In this document: piece after piece, positions 26,171 to 34,523 of the stretch | Position numbering within the stretch: position 1 is the stretch's first letter | Layout: each line of letters begins with the position of its first letter | From: Massilia agrisoli | Lineage (GTDB): Bacteria > Pseudomonadota > Gammaproteobacteria > Burkholderiales > Burkholderiaceae_D | NCBI RefSeq assembly: GCF_020831365.1 | Contig: NZ_JAJHPV010000014.1 | Location: forward strand, 372,001 to 436,000 | DNA length: 64,000 bases | Direction: 5' to 3' | Notes under the pieces: model-generated | The model's input: only the letters and a program-made list of their open reading frames with translations | Database searches by the model: none | What the model was told of the DNA's origin: nothing | Made by a program: the position numbers and the translations under genes

Positions 26171-26260
26171 TACGGGCTGGCTTCGGGGACAACCCGGAGG
26201 ACCGGGTGGCCCAGTGTAGCGCATCACATTGCCGTATGGCAACACCTTCCCGTAATGACG
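26165..26260. promoter_or_regulatory. Nested inverted repeats upstream of the LacI gene
   Basis: CGTCATTACGGG (26165-26176) recurs as its exact reverse complement CCCGTAATGACG (26249-26260), 72 bases apart. The left copy covers the LacI start codon. Between them TTGCC-GTAT-GGCAA (26229-26242) is a second dyad with the size of a LacI operator half-site pair. This suggests autoregulation, possibly with looping. Confidence 0.45.
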
Positions 26261-26273
26261 TGACAATCCATGT

Positions 26274-28235
26274 TCACTGGCTGTTGCTGCAGGAGGTAGA
26301 CACGCCATACGGGCTCTCGAAACCGGGCGGCTTGACCGTGTACTTGGTCAGGTCATCGGCAAGGGCCGGCAGCCAGAACGCGTTGCGTGCGCGCGATTCG
26401 GTGCCCGCCACCGTGCCGGACACGGTCAATTCGACCCGTACCCATCCGGCGCGGTCGCGCGGATAGCGCAGCGACACCGTGGTCATGCCGAAGGCGTCGG
26501 TCTTGCCGCCGCTGACGACGGACATCGGCAGGCCGGGCTCCAGGGTGCCGTTGCCGTTGCGGTCGAGGGCCCGGTCATACAGCCCGCGCCGCGCAACGTC
26601 CTCGTTGTCGCAGGTGGTGATCGGGGTGGCCTGGACGTACATGCCAGGTTCCAGCAACGGCGGGGAGAACGATTGCCAGTCGTAGCTGCCTTTGCGGTAC
26701 ATGGTCGGCCAGGCCGCCACCGAAATCGCCACATCCTTGACCGGGCTGCCGGCGCTGTCGGCGACGAACACCGTGAAATCCTTCTGCAGCACCGACGGCG
26801 AGTATTCAAACAGCAGGTTGCCGGTGCCGAACTGGATCGACAAGGCTTTCCGGTTGACGGTCACGGCTGTCGACGCGGTGGCGGCGGGCAGGGCGGCCAG
26901 GCGCGCCTGCAGCACCGTGCCTTCCTTGCCGCCGTCCGCCGGGCCCGCCACGAACACGCCGCGGGCGACGCCATCGCTGCCGGTGACTGCCGTGAACGGC
27001 GAGACCAGGTTGCCGCCGCTCGGATCGGCCAGGATCGAAAATTGCACCAGCGCGCCCTTGACCAGGTTGTTGGCGGGGGTACCGTCGCGCACCACGGCGA
27101 TCAGGTTGCTGCGCTCGCCGCTGCCCACCACGGCGAGGTCGGTCTGCAGGTTGATCTTCGCAGAGGCGGTCAGGGGAGCGACGAACTCCAGCCGGGTCGA
27201 TGCGGCCGGGCCGCCCGAGATGACGGCGTCCACCGTGCTGATGCCGGAATTGTCGGAGCGGATATACGTGCGTGGCACGCTGCCGCTGGCAATCGCCAGC
27301 GAGCCCACCAACGGCTGGGTGCAGGCGGCGTCGCGGAACAAGGCGCCGCGCGAGGCGGTCAGGGTCACGATGCCGGTCTGCGCGGTCGTGTAGCGGCCGT
27401 CCACCGGGGAGCAGGCGCCGACCGTGATTTCCTTGAGCGTTTCGACGCCGCCGTCGGCAACCGTTACCGATGGCAACAGCACCAGTTCGCTGCCCGACAC
27501 GCGCACCGGCTTGGCGGCGGTCGCTCCCAGCGCCGACACCGTCACTTGTTCGTCACCGCGCTGCGCGCCTTGCAGCTTCATCCTGATCTGCCCCTGGCTG
27601 TCGCTGACGGTGTTGACCGTGGCCAGCACATTGCCGTTCTTGACGCTGGCGCTCACCGTTTCGCCGCTGATCGGGCGACCGGCCGAATCGACCAGGGTGG
27701 CCACCAGGTCGGCCGACTCGCCCAGGTTCAGGTTGCTCGGGCCGCTGACCGACAGGCGGGTGCCCACCACGGCGACCACCGCGGACGCCGCCTTGGCGCC
27801 GACCTTGGCGGTGATCTTGATCGGCCGGTTCAGGCGCGAACCGCCGGTTCCCAGCACGGCCGTGGCCTTGCCGCTGGCATCGGTCCTGGTAGCGCCCACC
27901 GCCAAAAAGCCCGAGTCGGCCGCGAACGTGATCGGGGCATTGGCCACGGCCGTGTTGTCGGTGCTCTTGACCAGCGCGGTGATCCTGACCTCGTCATCGG
28001 GCAAGCCGGCCGAGCCCAGCTCGCTGCTGCTGAAGACCAGGCTGATCGAGGCGGCGCTGGCGGCCGGGTCCGATGGCGGCGGCGGCGTTGGCGCCGGGTT
28101 CGGCTGGGCGGTGCCGCCGCAACCGGCCGGATTGGTAAGGGAGCAAGTATTCGGGCCGGCGGCGCTGCCGCCGCCGCAGCCGGAGAGCACGAGTCCGGCG
28201 AGCAGGATCCAGGCGCTGATATGTAGTGTCCTCAC
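26274..28235 (-). CDS. Lipoprotein with repeated Ig-like (Big_1-type) domains
   Basis: 653 residues from the GTG at 28235, chosen because AGGGGAA lies seven bases upstream and the resulting N-terminus is a textbook lipoprotein signal (WILLAGLVLSGC, lipidated Cys near residue 20). A Gly/Pro linker follows (PNPAPTPPPPSDP). The body repeats invasin/intimin-like Ig strands: LVATLVDSAGRPISGETVSAS, LIAVVRDGTPANNLVKGALV, and VTVNRKALSIQFG. Such proteins stand on the outer membrane or periplasmic face and may act in adhesion or structure. No catalytic domain is seen. It is divergent from the Hsp70 gene. Confidence 0.85.
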   Translation of the reverse strand: MRTLHISAWILLAGLVLSGCGGGSAAGPNTCSLTNPAGCGGTAQPNPAPTPPPPSDPAASAASISLVFSSSELGSAGLPDDEVRITALVKSTDNTAVANAPITFAADSGFLAVGATRTDASGKATAVLGTGGSRLNRPIKITAKVGAKAASAVVAVVGTRLSVSGPSNLNLGESADLVATLVDSAGRPISGETVSASVKNGNVLATVNTVSDSQGQIRMKLQGAQRGDEQVTVSALGATAAKPVRVSGSELVLLPSVTVADGGVETLKEITVGACSPVDGRYTTAQTGIVTLTASRGALFRDAACTQPLVGSLAIASGSVPRTYIRSDNSGISTVDAVISGGPAASTRLEFVAPLTASAKINLQTDLAVVGSGERSNLIAVVRDGTPANNLVKGALVQFSILADPSGGNLVSPFTAVTGSDGVARGVFVAGPADGGKEGTVLQARLAALPAATASTAVTVNRKALSIQFGTGNLLFEYSPSVLQKDFTVFVADSAGSPVKDVAISVAAWPTMYRKGSYDWQSFSPPLLEPGMYVQATPITTCDNEDVARRGLYDRALDRNGNGTLEPGLPMSVVSGGKTDAFGMTTVSLRYPRDRAGWVRVELTVSGTVAGTESRARNAFWLPALADDLTKYTVKPPGFESPYGVSTSCSNSQ

Positions 28236-28396
28236 AATGTTCCCCTGTTCAATGGTGGCTACCAGTCTGGAAGCGTATCTTTTTAAACGTGGAAACTTTT
28301 TGATCAGCAGCAATCTTCGCGACGGGCATCAAATTGACCGGGCCGCTGCGCAACAAATCTGGTAACATACCGCCCCTCTTGAACAGGAAGGGTCAC

Positions 28397-29671
28397 ATGG
28401 CAATTGCTTGCGGAGTCGACTTCGGCACCTCCAACTCCACCGTCGGCTGGATTGGCGAGCGTGCGGGCGCGCAGCCTGCCGGACTGGCGTCGGCGCTGCT
28501 GACCCTGGAAGACGGCAAGCCAACCTTGCCGTCGGTGGTCTTTTTTAACGCCGAGGACGAAGAGGTCAGCTACGGCCGCGCCGCGCTGGCCGGCTACCTG
28601 GCAGGTTATGAAGGCCGCCTGATGCGCTCGCTCAAGAGCCTGCTCGGCACCAGCCTGATCGACGGCCAGACCGAAGTGGCGGGGCGCTCGCTGCCGTTCC
28701 GCTTGCTGCTGGCCCAGTTCATCGGCGAGGTCAAGCGCCGCGCCGAGCAGGCGGCAGGCCGCGAATTCACCTGCGCCGTGTTCGGTCGCCCGGTGTATTT
28801 CATCGATGACAACACCGCCGCCGACCAGTTGGCCGAAGACACGCTGGCCGAGGTGGCGCGTTCGGTGGGCTTCCAGCACATTGCTTTCCAGTACGAGCCA
28901 ATCGCCGCCGCTTTCGATTATGAATCGCAGATCAGCCAGGAAGAACTGGTGCTGATCGCCGACATTGGCGGCGGTACCTCGGACTTCTCGCTGGTCCGGC
29001 TGTCGCCGCAGCGCGCGCTCAAGGCCGACCGCCGCGACGACATCCTGGCCACCGGCGGCGTGCACATCGGCGGCACCGACTTCGACAAGTACCTGAGCCT
29101 GGATTCGGCGATGCCGCTGCTGGGCTATAAGAGCCTGCTCAGGAACAACAGCGAAATCCCGTCCAGCTACTACTTCAACCTGGCAACCTGGCACACGATC
29201 AACCAGGCCTACACGCGCAAGGCCGCCGCCCAGCTGGAAGACCTGGTGCGCGACGCGCAAGAACCGGCCCGGCTGGCTCGCCTGCAGAACCTGATCGAAG
29301 ACCGTTCCGGCCACTGGCTGGCGATGAAGATGGAGGAGGGCAAGATCGCGCTGTCCGACGCCGCCACCGCCACCCTCGACCTTGACCGCCTGTCTCCCCC
29401 GGACATGTTGACCTTGCAGCGCGACCGTTTTGAAGCCGCCACCGGACATCTGGTATTGTCTTGCGAGCAGGCCGTCACGCGCATGCTGAACGACGCGGGC
29501 GTCGCGCCGGAATCGGTCGACACCGTCTTCTTCACGGGTGGATCGAGCGGTGTGCCGATGCTGCGCGAGCGGCTTGGCGCGTTGCTGCCAAAAGCGCGCA
29601 AGGTCGAAGGCGACCTGTTCGGCAGCATCGGCGCCGGACTGGCCCTGGATGCAGTACGCAAGTTTGGCTAA
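28397..29671 (+). CDS. Hsp70-family protein (YegD-like)
   Basis: 424 residues, containing only the actin-like ATPase part of Hsp70. Phosphate loops are GVDFGTSNSTVGW (about 6-18) and IADIGGGTSDFSLVRL (about 195), with VFFTGGSSGVPMLRERL (about 380) as the adenosine motif. The DnaK substrate-binding domain is absent, as in E. coli YegD. Chaperone-like function is uncertain. The next gene, a DEDDh exonuclease, starts 15 bases downstream and is probably co-transcribed. Confidence 0.9.
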   Translation: MAIACGVDFGTSNSTVGWIGERAGAQPAGLASALLTLEDGKPTLPSVVFFNAEDEEVSYGRAALAGYLAGYEGRLMRSLKSLLGTSLIDGQTEVAGRSLPFRLLLAQFIGEVKRRAEQAAGREFTCAVFGRPVYFIDDNTAADQLAEDTLAEVARSVGFQHIAFQYEPIAAAFDYESQISQEELVLIADIGGGTSDFSLVRLSPQRALKADRRDDILATGGVHIGGTDFDKYLSLDSAMPLLGYKSLLRNNSEIPSSYYFNLATWHTINQAYTRKAAAQLEDLVRDAQEPARLARLQNLIEDRSGHWLAMKMEEGKIALSDAATATLDLDRLSPPDMLTLQRDRFEAATGHLVLSCEQAVTRMLNDAGVAPESVDTVFFTGGSSGVPMLRERLGALLPKARKVEGDLFGSIGAGLALDAVRKFG

Positions 29672-29686
29672 ACGTTTGGATACGCG

Positions 29687-30328
29687 ATGATACAAAAACC
29701 GATCGTCATGATCGACTTCGAGACCACCGGGCTGTCGCCGGCCATGGGCGACCGGGTGACCGAAGTGGCGGCCCTGCGCATCGTCGGCGGCCGGGTTACC
29801 GAGCGTTACGTGTCCCTGATCAACTGCGGCGCGCGCATTCCATCGTTCATCACCGCGCTCACCGGGATCAGCCAGGACATGGTGGACAGTGCGCCGCCGG
29901 TCTCGCGCATCATTCCCGAGCTCCTCGATTTCATCGGCACCGACATGCTGTCGGCGCATAACGCCAGTTTCGACGAAAAATTCCTGAAGGCGGAAAGTGA
30001 ACGGCTGGGGCTGGCCACCGCGCACGCCGGGCTGGTCTGCTCGCTGAAGCTGTCGCGCCGCATCTTCCCCGGCATGCCGAGCTACAAGCTTGGCCAGCTG
30101 TCGGGCCAGCTCGGCATCCGCTTCCGCAGCGCCGCCCACCGCGCCGAGTCCGATGCCGAAGTGGCGGCCGAAGTGCTGAGCCACATTGGCAGCCATCTCG
30201 GCGCCACTTACCGCCTGCCGTCGGTCGAACCGCAGCTGCTGGTGTCGGTCAACAAGCTTGCCGCCGCCAAGGTCCCAGCCTACCTGCATAAATACGCGCA
30301 GGAGAATACGGTTCCCCAAGTAGCCTGA
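29687..30328 (+). CDS. DEDDh 3'-5' exonuclease (DnaQ/PolC-like)
   Basis: 213 residues. Motifs: Asp/Glu in MIDFETTGLSPAMGDRV (residues 8-24), Asp in SAHNASFDEKFLKAE (about 88), and His/Asp in HRAESDAEVAAEVL (about 150). This family trims DNA or RNA 3' ends. It is distinct from the replicative dnaQ at 8503: sequence around the motifs differs and it follows an Hsp70-like gene. Possible roles include repair or RNA turnover; substrate unknown. Confidence 0.88.
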   Translation: MIQKPIVMIDFETTGLSPAMGDRVTEVAALRIVGGRVTERYVSLINCGARIPSFITALTGISQDMVDSAPPVSRIIPELLDFIGTDMLSAHNASFDEKFLKAESERLGLATAHAGLVCSLKLSRRIFPGMPSYKLGQLSGQLGIRFRSAAHRAESDAEVAAEVLSHIGSHLGATYRLPSVEPQLLVSVNKLAAAKVPAYLHKYAQENTVPQVA

Positions 30329-30351
30329 GTCGCATTACAATGGCGGCAATT

Positions 30352-30693
30352 ATGAGCCGTCAAGTTGTCAATCGCATCCTGCTGTCGCTGTTACTGCTGC
30401 TGTCGCAGCAGATGGCGTTCGCGCATGCCTTGTCGCACTGGACCGGCACCTTGCACAGCGCAAGTGCCGAGCCACACGATTATGACGACAGCAGCCTGTC
30501 GTCAGCCGTTGCCCAGGACCAGACGTGCGACCACTGCCTGGCCCTGGCCCAGCTGGTTGCGCCGCTGGGCTCGACGCATCGCACCTTCTGCGCCGGCGAT
30601 AACGCCGCCACCGCCTTCATCTCCACCGACACCGGCACGCATTGCGCCCGGGTCGCCTGCGGGTTCAATCCCCGCGCACCGCCCCAAGCCTGA
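30352..30693 (+). CDS. Small exported Cys/His-rich protein (DUF2946-like)
   Basis: 113 residues from the ATG at 30352 (an ATG four codons earlier is possible). A signal peptide is clear (ILLSLLLLLSQQMAFA). The mature part is rich in His and Asp (HALSHWTGTLHSASAEPHDYDD), then has the pair in TCDHCLALAQL and ends in FNPRAPP, features I associate with DUF2946 proteins. It precedes the zinc-type TonB receptor by 83 bases. A periplasmic metal-binding accessory role is inferred from composition and context only. Confidence 0.65.
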   Translation: MSRQVVNRILLSLLLLLSQQMAFAHALSHWTGTLHSASAEPHDYDDSSLSSAVAQDQTCDHCLALAQLVAPLGSTHRTFCAGDNAATAFISTDTGTHCARVACGFNPRAPPQA

Positions 30694-30776
30694 CAGCACC
30701 GCCTTTTCCAAGCTCCTCGCGGCCGTAATGGCCCGCTTGGCGTTCGCCTGTCCTATTGTTTTGCTTGAGGTTATCA

Positions 30777-32771
30777 ATGAAATTCCAACGTAAGCTGGCC
30801 GCCGCTGCGGTCTTGTCCGCATTGTCCACGCTGTCCCACGCCCAGTCCGCGCCGCAAGGCCAGTCCCCGGAGGCGGCGATCCCGAAAGTTGTCGTTACCG
30901 CCACCCCGTTCCGTGCCGGCGAAGGCGACCAGATCCTGACCCCGGCAAAGATCCTGTCCGGCGACGAGTTGCGCGACAAGGTCGGCAGCTCGCTGGGCGA
31001 AACGCTGTCGCAGGAGCTTGGCGTGTCCGCCTCAGGCTTCGGCCCGGGCGCATCGCGGCCGATCATCCGCGGCCTCGAAGGTTCGCGTGTCAAGATGATG
31101 GAAAACGGCATGGCCGTTTCCGACGTGTCCGGCTTGTCGAACGACCACGCGGTCGCCGCCGAGGGCGCGGTCGCGCGCCAGATTGAAATCCTGCGCGGCC
31201 CGGCTGCGCTGCTGTACGGCTCGGGCGCGATCGGCGGCCTGGTCAACGTTGTCAACGAACGCATTCCAACGCACCTCGAAGAAAAGCCGGTCGGCCAGGC
31301 GGAAGTTCGCTACGGCACGGTCGACGAGTCGCGCAACGCATCCGGCTCGGTCGATGGATCGGCTGGGGCGATTGGCTTCCACGTCGACGGCAACATCCGC
31401 CGCGCGCATGACTATGAAATTCCTGGCCCGCGCGTGCTGGGCGACGAGGCTTCCGGGCGTGCCCGCCTGGGCGATTCGTTCACCCGCCAGGAAACCGGCG
31501 GCGCCGGCGCATCGCTGATCGGCAAGTGGGGCCATGTGGGCGCTTCGGTGTCGCTGCTGGACAGCCTCTACGGCATTCCAAGCGGCGAGGGCGCGCGCAT
31601 CGACCAGTCGCAGACCCGCTACGACATCGACAGCCTGGTCAACACGCCGTTGCAGGGCTTCGAAAGCTTCAAGTTCAAGCTCGGTTACACCGACTACGAG
31701 CACACGGAACTGGATGCCGACAACGAGCCGGAAACCAGGTTCACCAACCGCTCGCTCGAATCGCGCTGGGAACTGGCCCACAAGCCGGTCGCTGGCTGGC
31801 ACGGTACGCTGGGCATGCAGACCGAGAACACCCACTTTGCGGCACTGAGCGAACACGAAGAACACACCACGGTGCCGGCTACCCATTCGACCTCGGTGGC
31901 GGGCTTTTTGGTGGAAGAGCGTGACTTCGGCAAGCTGCGCATGAACGCGGGCGTGCGTTTGGAAACCGTCAAGCGCCGTCCGGACGGCATGCAAAAGCGC
32001 GAGTTCGACCTGACCTCGTACTCGATCGGCGGCATGTATCCGGTCATGCCGGGCTACAGCGCCGGCCTGACCTTGTCGGTGGCCCAGCGCGCGCCGGCCA
32101 CCGAGGAGCTGTATTCGGAAGGCCCGCACCACGCTACCGAAACTTTCGACATCGGCAATCCGAACTTCAAGAAAGAAACCTCGCACAACATCGAGCTGAC
32201 CCTGCAGAAGACCACCGGCCTGCTGCGCTGGAAGGCCAACCTGTTCGAGAACAAGGTCAAGGACTTCGTCTACGGCCACGTCACCGGCGTACTGGTCGAG
32301 GAAGAAGGTGAAGAACTGCGCGAACGCATCTTCGAACAGGCCGACGCCCGCATCCGCGGCGCCGAAGCGGAAATCGGCTACAACCAGCAGGGCCAGGGCC
32401 TGTCGGCGCGCGCCTTTGCCGACACCTCGCGCGGCAAGCTCGAGCGTGGCGACAACCTGCCGCTGCAGCCTGCAACGCGGGTCGGCTTCGACATCGGCTA
32501 CCGCAAGGGCGCGATCCGCAGCGGCCTGTCGGTGATGCGCGCGCTGGAACAGGATCGCCTGGCCAGCTTCGAGGAAACGGAAACCCCGGCCTACACCCAG
32601 GTCGGCGCCAACCTGTCGTACACGCAGAAATACCGCAACCACGACCTGACCTGGTTCCTGCTGGCGAAGAACCTGCTGGACGAAGACATCCGCATGTCGA
32701 CCTCGCTGCTGAAGGACGTGTCGCCCCTCCCGGGCCGCAATTTCGTGTTCGGCGTACGCACCCGCTTCTAA
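30777..32771 (+). CDS. TonB-dependent outer-membrane receptor, ZnuD-like (zinc)
   Basis: 664 residues from the ATG at 30777, preceded by GAGG. Signal peptide (KLAAAAVLSALSTLSHAQ), then the TonB box/plug: PKVVVTATPF, SRPIIRGLEGSRVKMMENG, DHAVAAEGAVARQIEILRGP and LLYGSGAIGGLVNVV, which closely resemble neisserial ZnuD. The barrel holds a His/Glu-rich loop (ALSEHEEHTTVPATHS) and EGPHHATETFD, candidate zinc ligands. The last residue is Phe (GVRTRF), as expected for barrel insertion. Import of zinc across the outer membrane is inferred by family. No obvious Zur box was found upstream. Confidence 0.85.
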   Translation: MKFQRKLAAAAVLSALSTLSHAQSAPQGQSPEAAIPKVVVTATPFRAGEGDQILTPAKILSGDELRDKVGSSLGETLSQELGVSASGFGPGASRPIIRGLEGSRVKMMENGMAVSDVSGLSNDHAVAAEGAVARQIEILRGPAALLYGSGAIGGLVNVVNERIPTHLEEKPVGQAEVRYGTVDESRNASGSVDGSAGAIGFHVDGNIRRAHDYEIPGPRVLGDEASGRARLGDSFTRQETGGAGASLIGKWGHVGASVSLLDSLYGIPSGEGARIDQSQTRYDIDSLVNTPLQGFESFKFKLGYTDYEHTELDADNEPETRFTNRSLESRWELAHKPVAGWHGTLGMQTENTHFAALSEHEEHTTVPATHSTSVAGFLVEERDFGKLRMNAGVRLETVKRRPDGMQKREFDLTSYSIGGMYPVMPGYSAGLTLSVAQRAPATEELYSEGPHHATETFDIGNPNFKKETSHNIELTLQKTTGLLRWKANLFENKVKDFVYGHVTGVLVEEEGEELRERIFEQADARIRGAEAEIGYNQQGQGLSARAFADTSRGKLERGDNLPLQPATRVGFDIGYRKGAIRSGLSVMRALEQDRLASFEETETPAYTQVGANLSYTQKYRNHDLTWFLLAKNLLDEDIRMSTSLLKDVSPLPGRNFVFGVRTRF

Positions 32772-32784
32772 GCCGGTGCAATGG

Positions 32785-32810
32785 CAGGAAACGCGCCGAA
32801 GCGTTTCCTG
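32785..32810. repeat. Strong hairpin after the TonB receptor gene
   Basis: CAGGAAACGC (32785-32794) and GCGTTTCCTG (32801-32810) form a perfect 10-base stem with a 6-base loop, without a T run. It precedes the terminator at 32819 and may protect the 3' end of the receptor mRNA. Confidence 0.6.
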
Positions 32811-32818
32811 CTGAAATC

Positions 32819-32853
32819 AACCCCGTTGTGAGAGATCATTCCGGGGTTTTTTT
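32819..32853 (+). terminator. Rho-independent terminator of the TonB receptor gene
   Basis: AACCCCG pairs with CGGGGTT, followed by a run of seven T. Confidence 0.8.
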
Positions 32854-33009
32854 GCGCCCCCATATCGCGCCACGCCGATAGCACGCTTGTGCACAGTCAA
32901 ACCGGCGCATCCTTCACGAATTAAGATTTTATCAATAGTTATCTGTCTTTCCTGGCGCCCGCCGCCGCCCGATCCTGCAAGTTCACGGCCCGCGAGCCGG
33001 AGGATGCGA

Positions 33010-34404
33010 ATGAATCGCCAGAATATCTCCCGCGAGAACTATCAGACCTACGTGTGGTTCAGGCACGCCGCCGAGGCCGGCAACGCCTATGCGCAGTTCA
33101 ACCTGGGGCTCATGTACAAAAAAGGCGACGGCATCGAGCGCGACTACGCGCGCGCCTTCCGCTGGCTGCGCCAGGCCGCGCTGCAAGGGCTGGCGTTCGC
33201 GCAGAACCACCTGGGGGCCCTGTACTACAACGGGCGCGGGGTGCAAAAAAGCGATGTCGAGGCAGTCTACTGGTTCCGCCATGCCGCCGAACAAGGCGAC
33301 GCCTCGGCCCAGCAGAACCTGGGGCAAATGTATAAAAAAGGGCGCGGCGTCGAGCAAAGCCACGAACTGGCGCTGGCATGGTTCTACCGCGCCGCCGAGC
33401 AGGGCGTGGCCAGCGCCCAGAGCCTGCTGGCCGAGTGCTACCTGTACGGGCGCGGCGCCGCCGTCAACTACCCGCTGGCAATGGCATGGTTCCGCAAGGC
33501 CGCGGTGCAAGGCGACGCGATTGCCCAGCTTCACCTGGGCATGATGTACAAGCGCGGGCTGGGGGTGGAGGCGAGCGCCGCGCAAGCCCTGTGCTGGTTC
33601 CGCCAGGCCGCCGCCCAAGGCAACGCCGGCGCCCAGCGCGAACTGGGCCTCGCCTACGCCGACGGCCTGGGCGTGCGCGCCGACCCGCTGCGCGCCTGCG
33701 CCTGGCTGCAACGCGCGGGCGACCAGGGCGACAAGGAATCGCAATACAAGCTGGGCACGATGCTCGCCAGCGGACAAGGCGTCGAGCGCGACGAGGCGAG
33801 GGCGCTGGTCTGGTACCAGCGCGCGGCCGAGCACGGCCATGTGATGGCCCAGTACAACCTCGGCAGCATGTACGCCAACGGCCGCGGCACCGAACGCGAC
33901 GAAAGCAAGGCGCTGGAATGGTACCGCCGCGCCGCCGAGCAGGGGGCGCCCAACGCGCAGTTCAACCTCGGCGTCATTTACGCGACCGGGCAGGGCGTGC
34001 CCAAGGACGAAGTGCAGGCCGCCCAGTGGTACCGCATCGCCGCCGAGCAGGGCGACCCCAGCGCGCAGAACAATCTCGGCGTCATGTACGCCAACGGCCA
34101 GGGCGTCCCGCAGGACGACCACATGGCCGTGTTCTGGTACGGCCAGGCGGCAGAGCAAGGCCATGCGCTGGCCCAGTACAACCTTGGCGGCATGTACGGC
34201 AGCGGCCGCGGGGTGGCGCGCGACGCGGTGCGCCAGTACATGTGGATGCTGCTTGCCGCGGACGCCGGCGACCAGACCGCCAGCGCCAACAAAAGCATCG
34301 TGGCGCGCCGCCTCACTCCCGCCGAGATCGGCTCCGCCCTCGACATGTCGCGCCGTTGGGTGATGGAACACGGCCGCCTGACCCACGTCGAACGGGGCTT
34401 GTAA
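33010..34404 (+). CDS. Sel1-like repeat protein
   Basis: 464 residues from the ATG at 33010, six bases after GGAGG (an ATG two codons earlier is too close to it). It consists of about 11 full 36-residue Sel1/TPR-like repeats of the form AWFRKAAxQGxxxAQxxLGxMY, and a degenerate twelfth at the C-terminus (MWMLLAADAGDQTASANKSI). Such solenoids bind proteins and often act in signalling or as adaptors. There is no signal peptide with this start, so a cytosolic location is likely. Partner unknown. Confidence 0.88.
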   Translation: MNRQNISRENYQTYVWFRHAAEAGNAYAQFNLGLMYKKGDGIERDYARAFRWLRQAALQGLAFAQNHLGALYYNGRGVQKSDVEAVYWFRHAAEQGDASAQQNLGQMYKKGRGVEQSHELALAWFYRAAEQGVASAQSLLAECYLYGRGAAVNYPLAMAWFRKAAVQGDAIAQLHLGMMYKRGLGVEASAAQALCWFRQAAAQGNAGAQRELGLAYADGLGVRADPLRACAWLQRAGDQGDKESQYKLGTMLASGQGVERDEARALVWYQRAAEHGHVMAQYNLGSMYANGRGTERDESKALEWYRRAAEQGAPNAQFNLGVIYATGQGVPKDEVQAAQWYRIAAEQGDPSAQNNLGVMYANGQGVPQDDHMAVFWYGQAAEQGHALAQYNLGGMYGSGRGVARDAVRQYMWMLLAADAGDQTASANKSIVARRLTPAEIGSALDMSRRWVMEHGRLTHVERGL

Positions 34405-34523
34405 GTACGCGGCACGCATCATTTCCACATCCGCCGCCGGTGCAAGCCCGGAGGTCGCCAGCAGCATCATTTCGCGTTATCATCTTGTCGGCAATTCCCA
34501 GCCTCACGACTCTTCACCGAAAG

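Noticed and set aside
30694-30776. Zur operator before the ZnuD-like receptor
   Set aside because: No palindrome resembling GTTATNNTATAAC was found in this gap or just upstream of the small exported protein.
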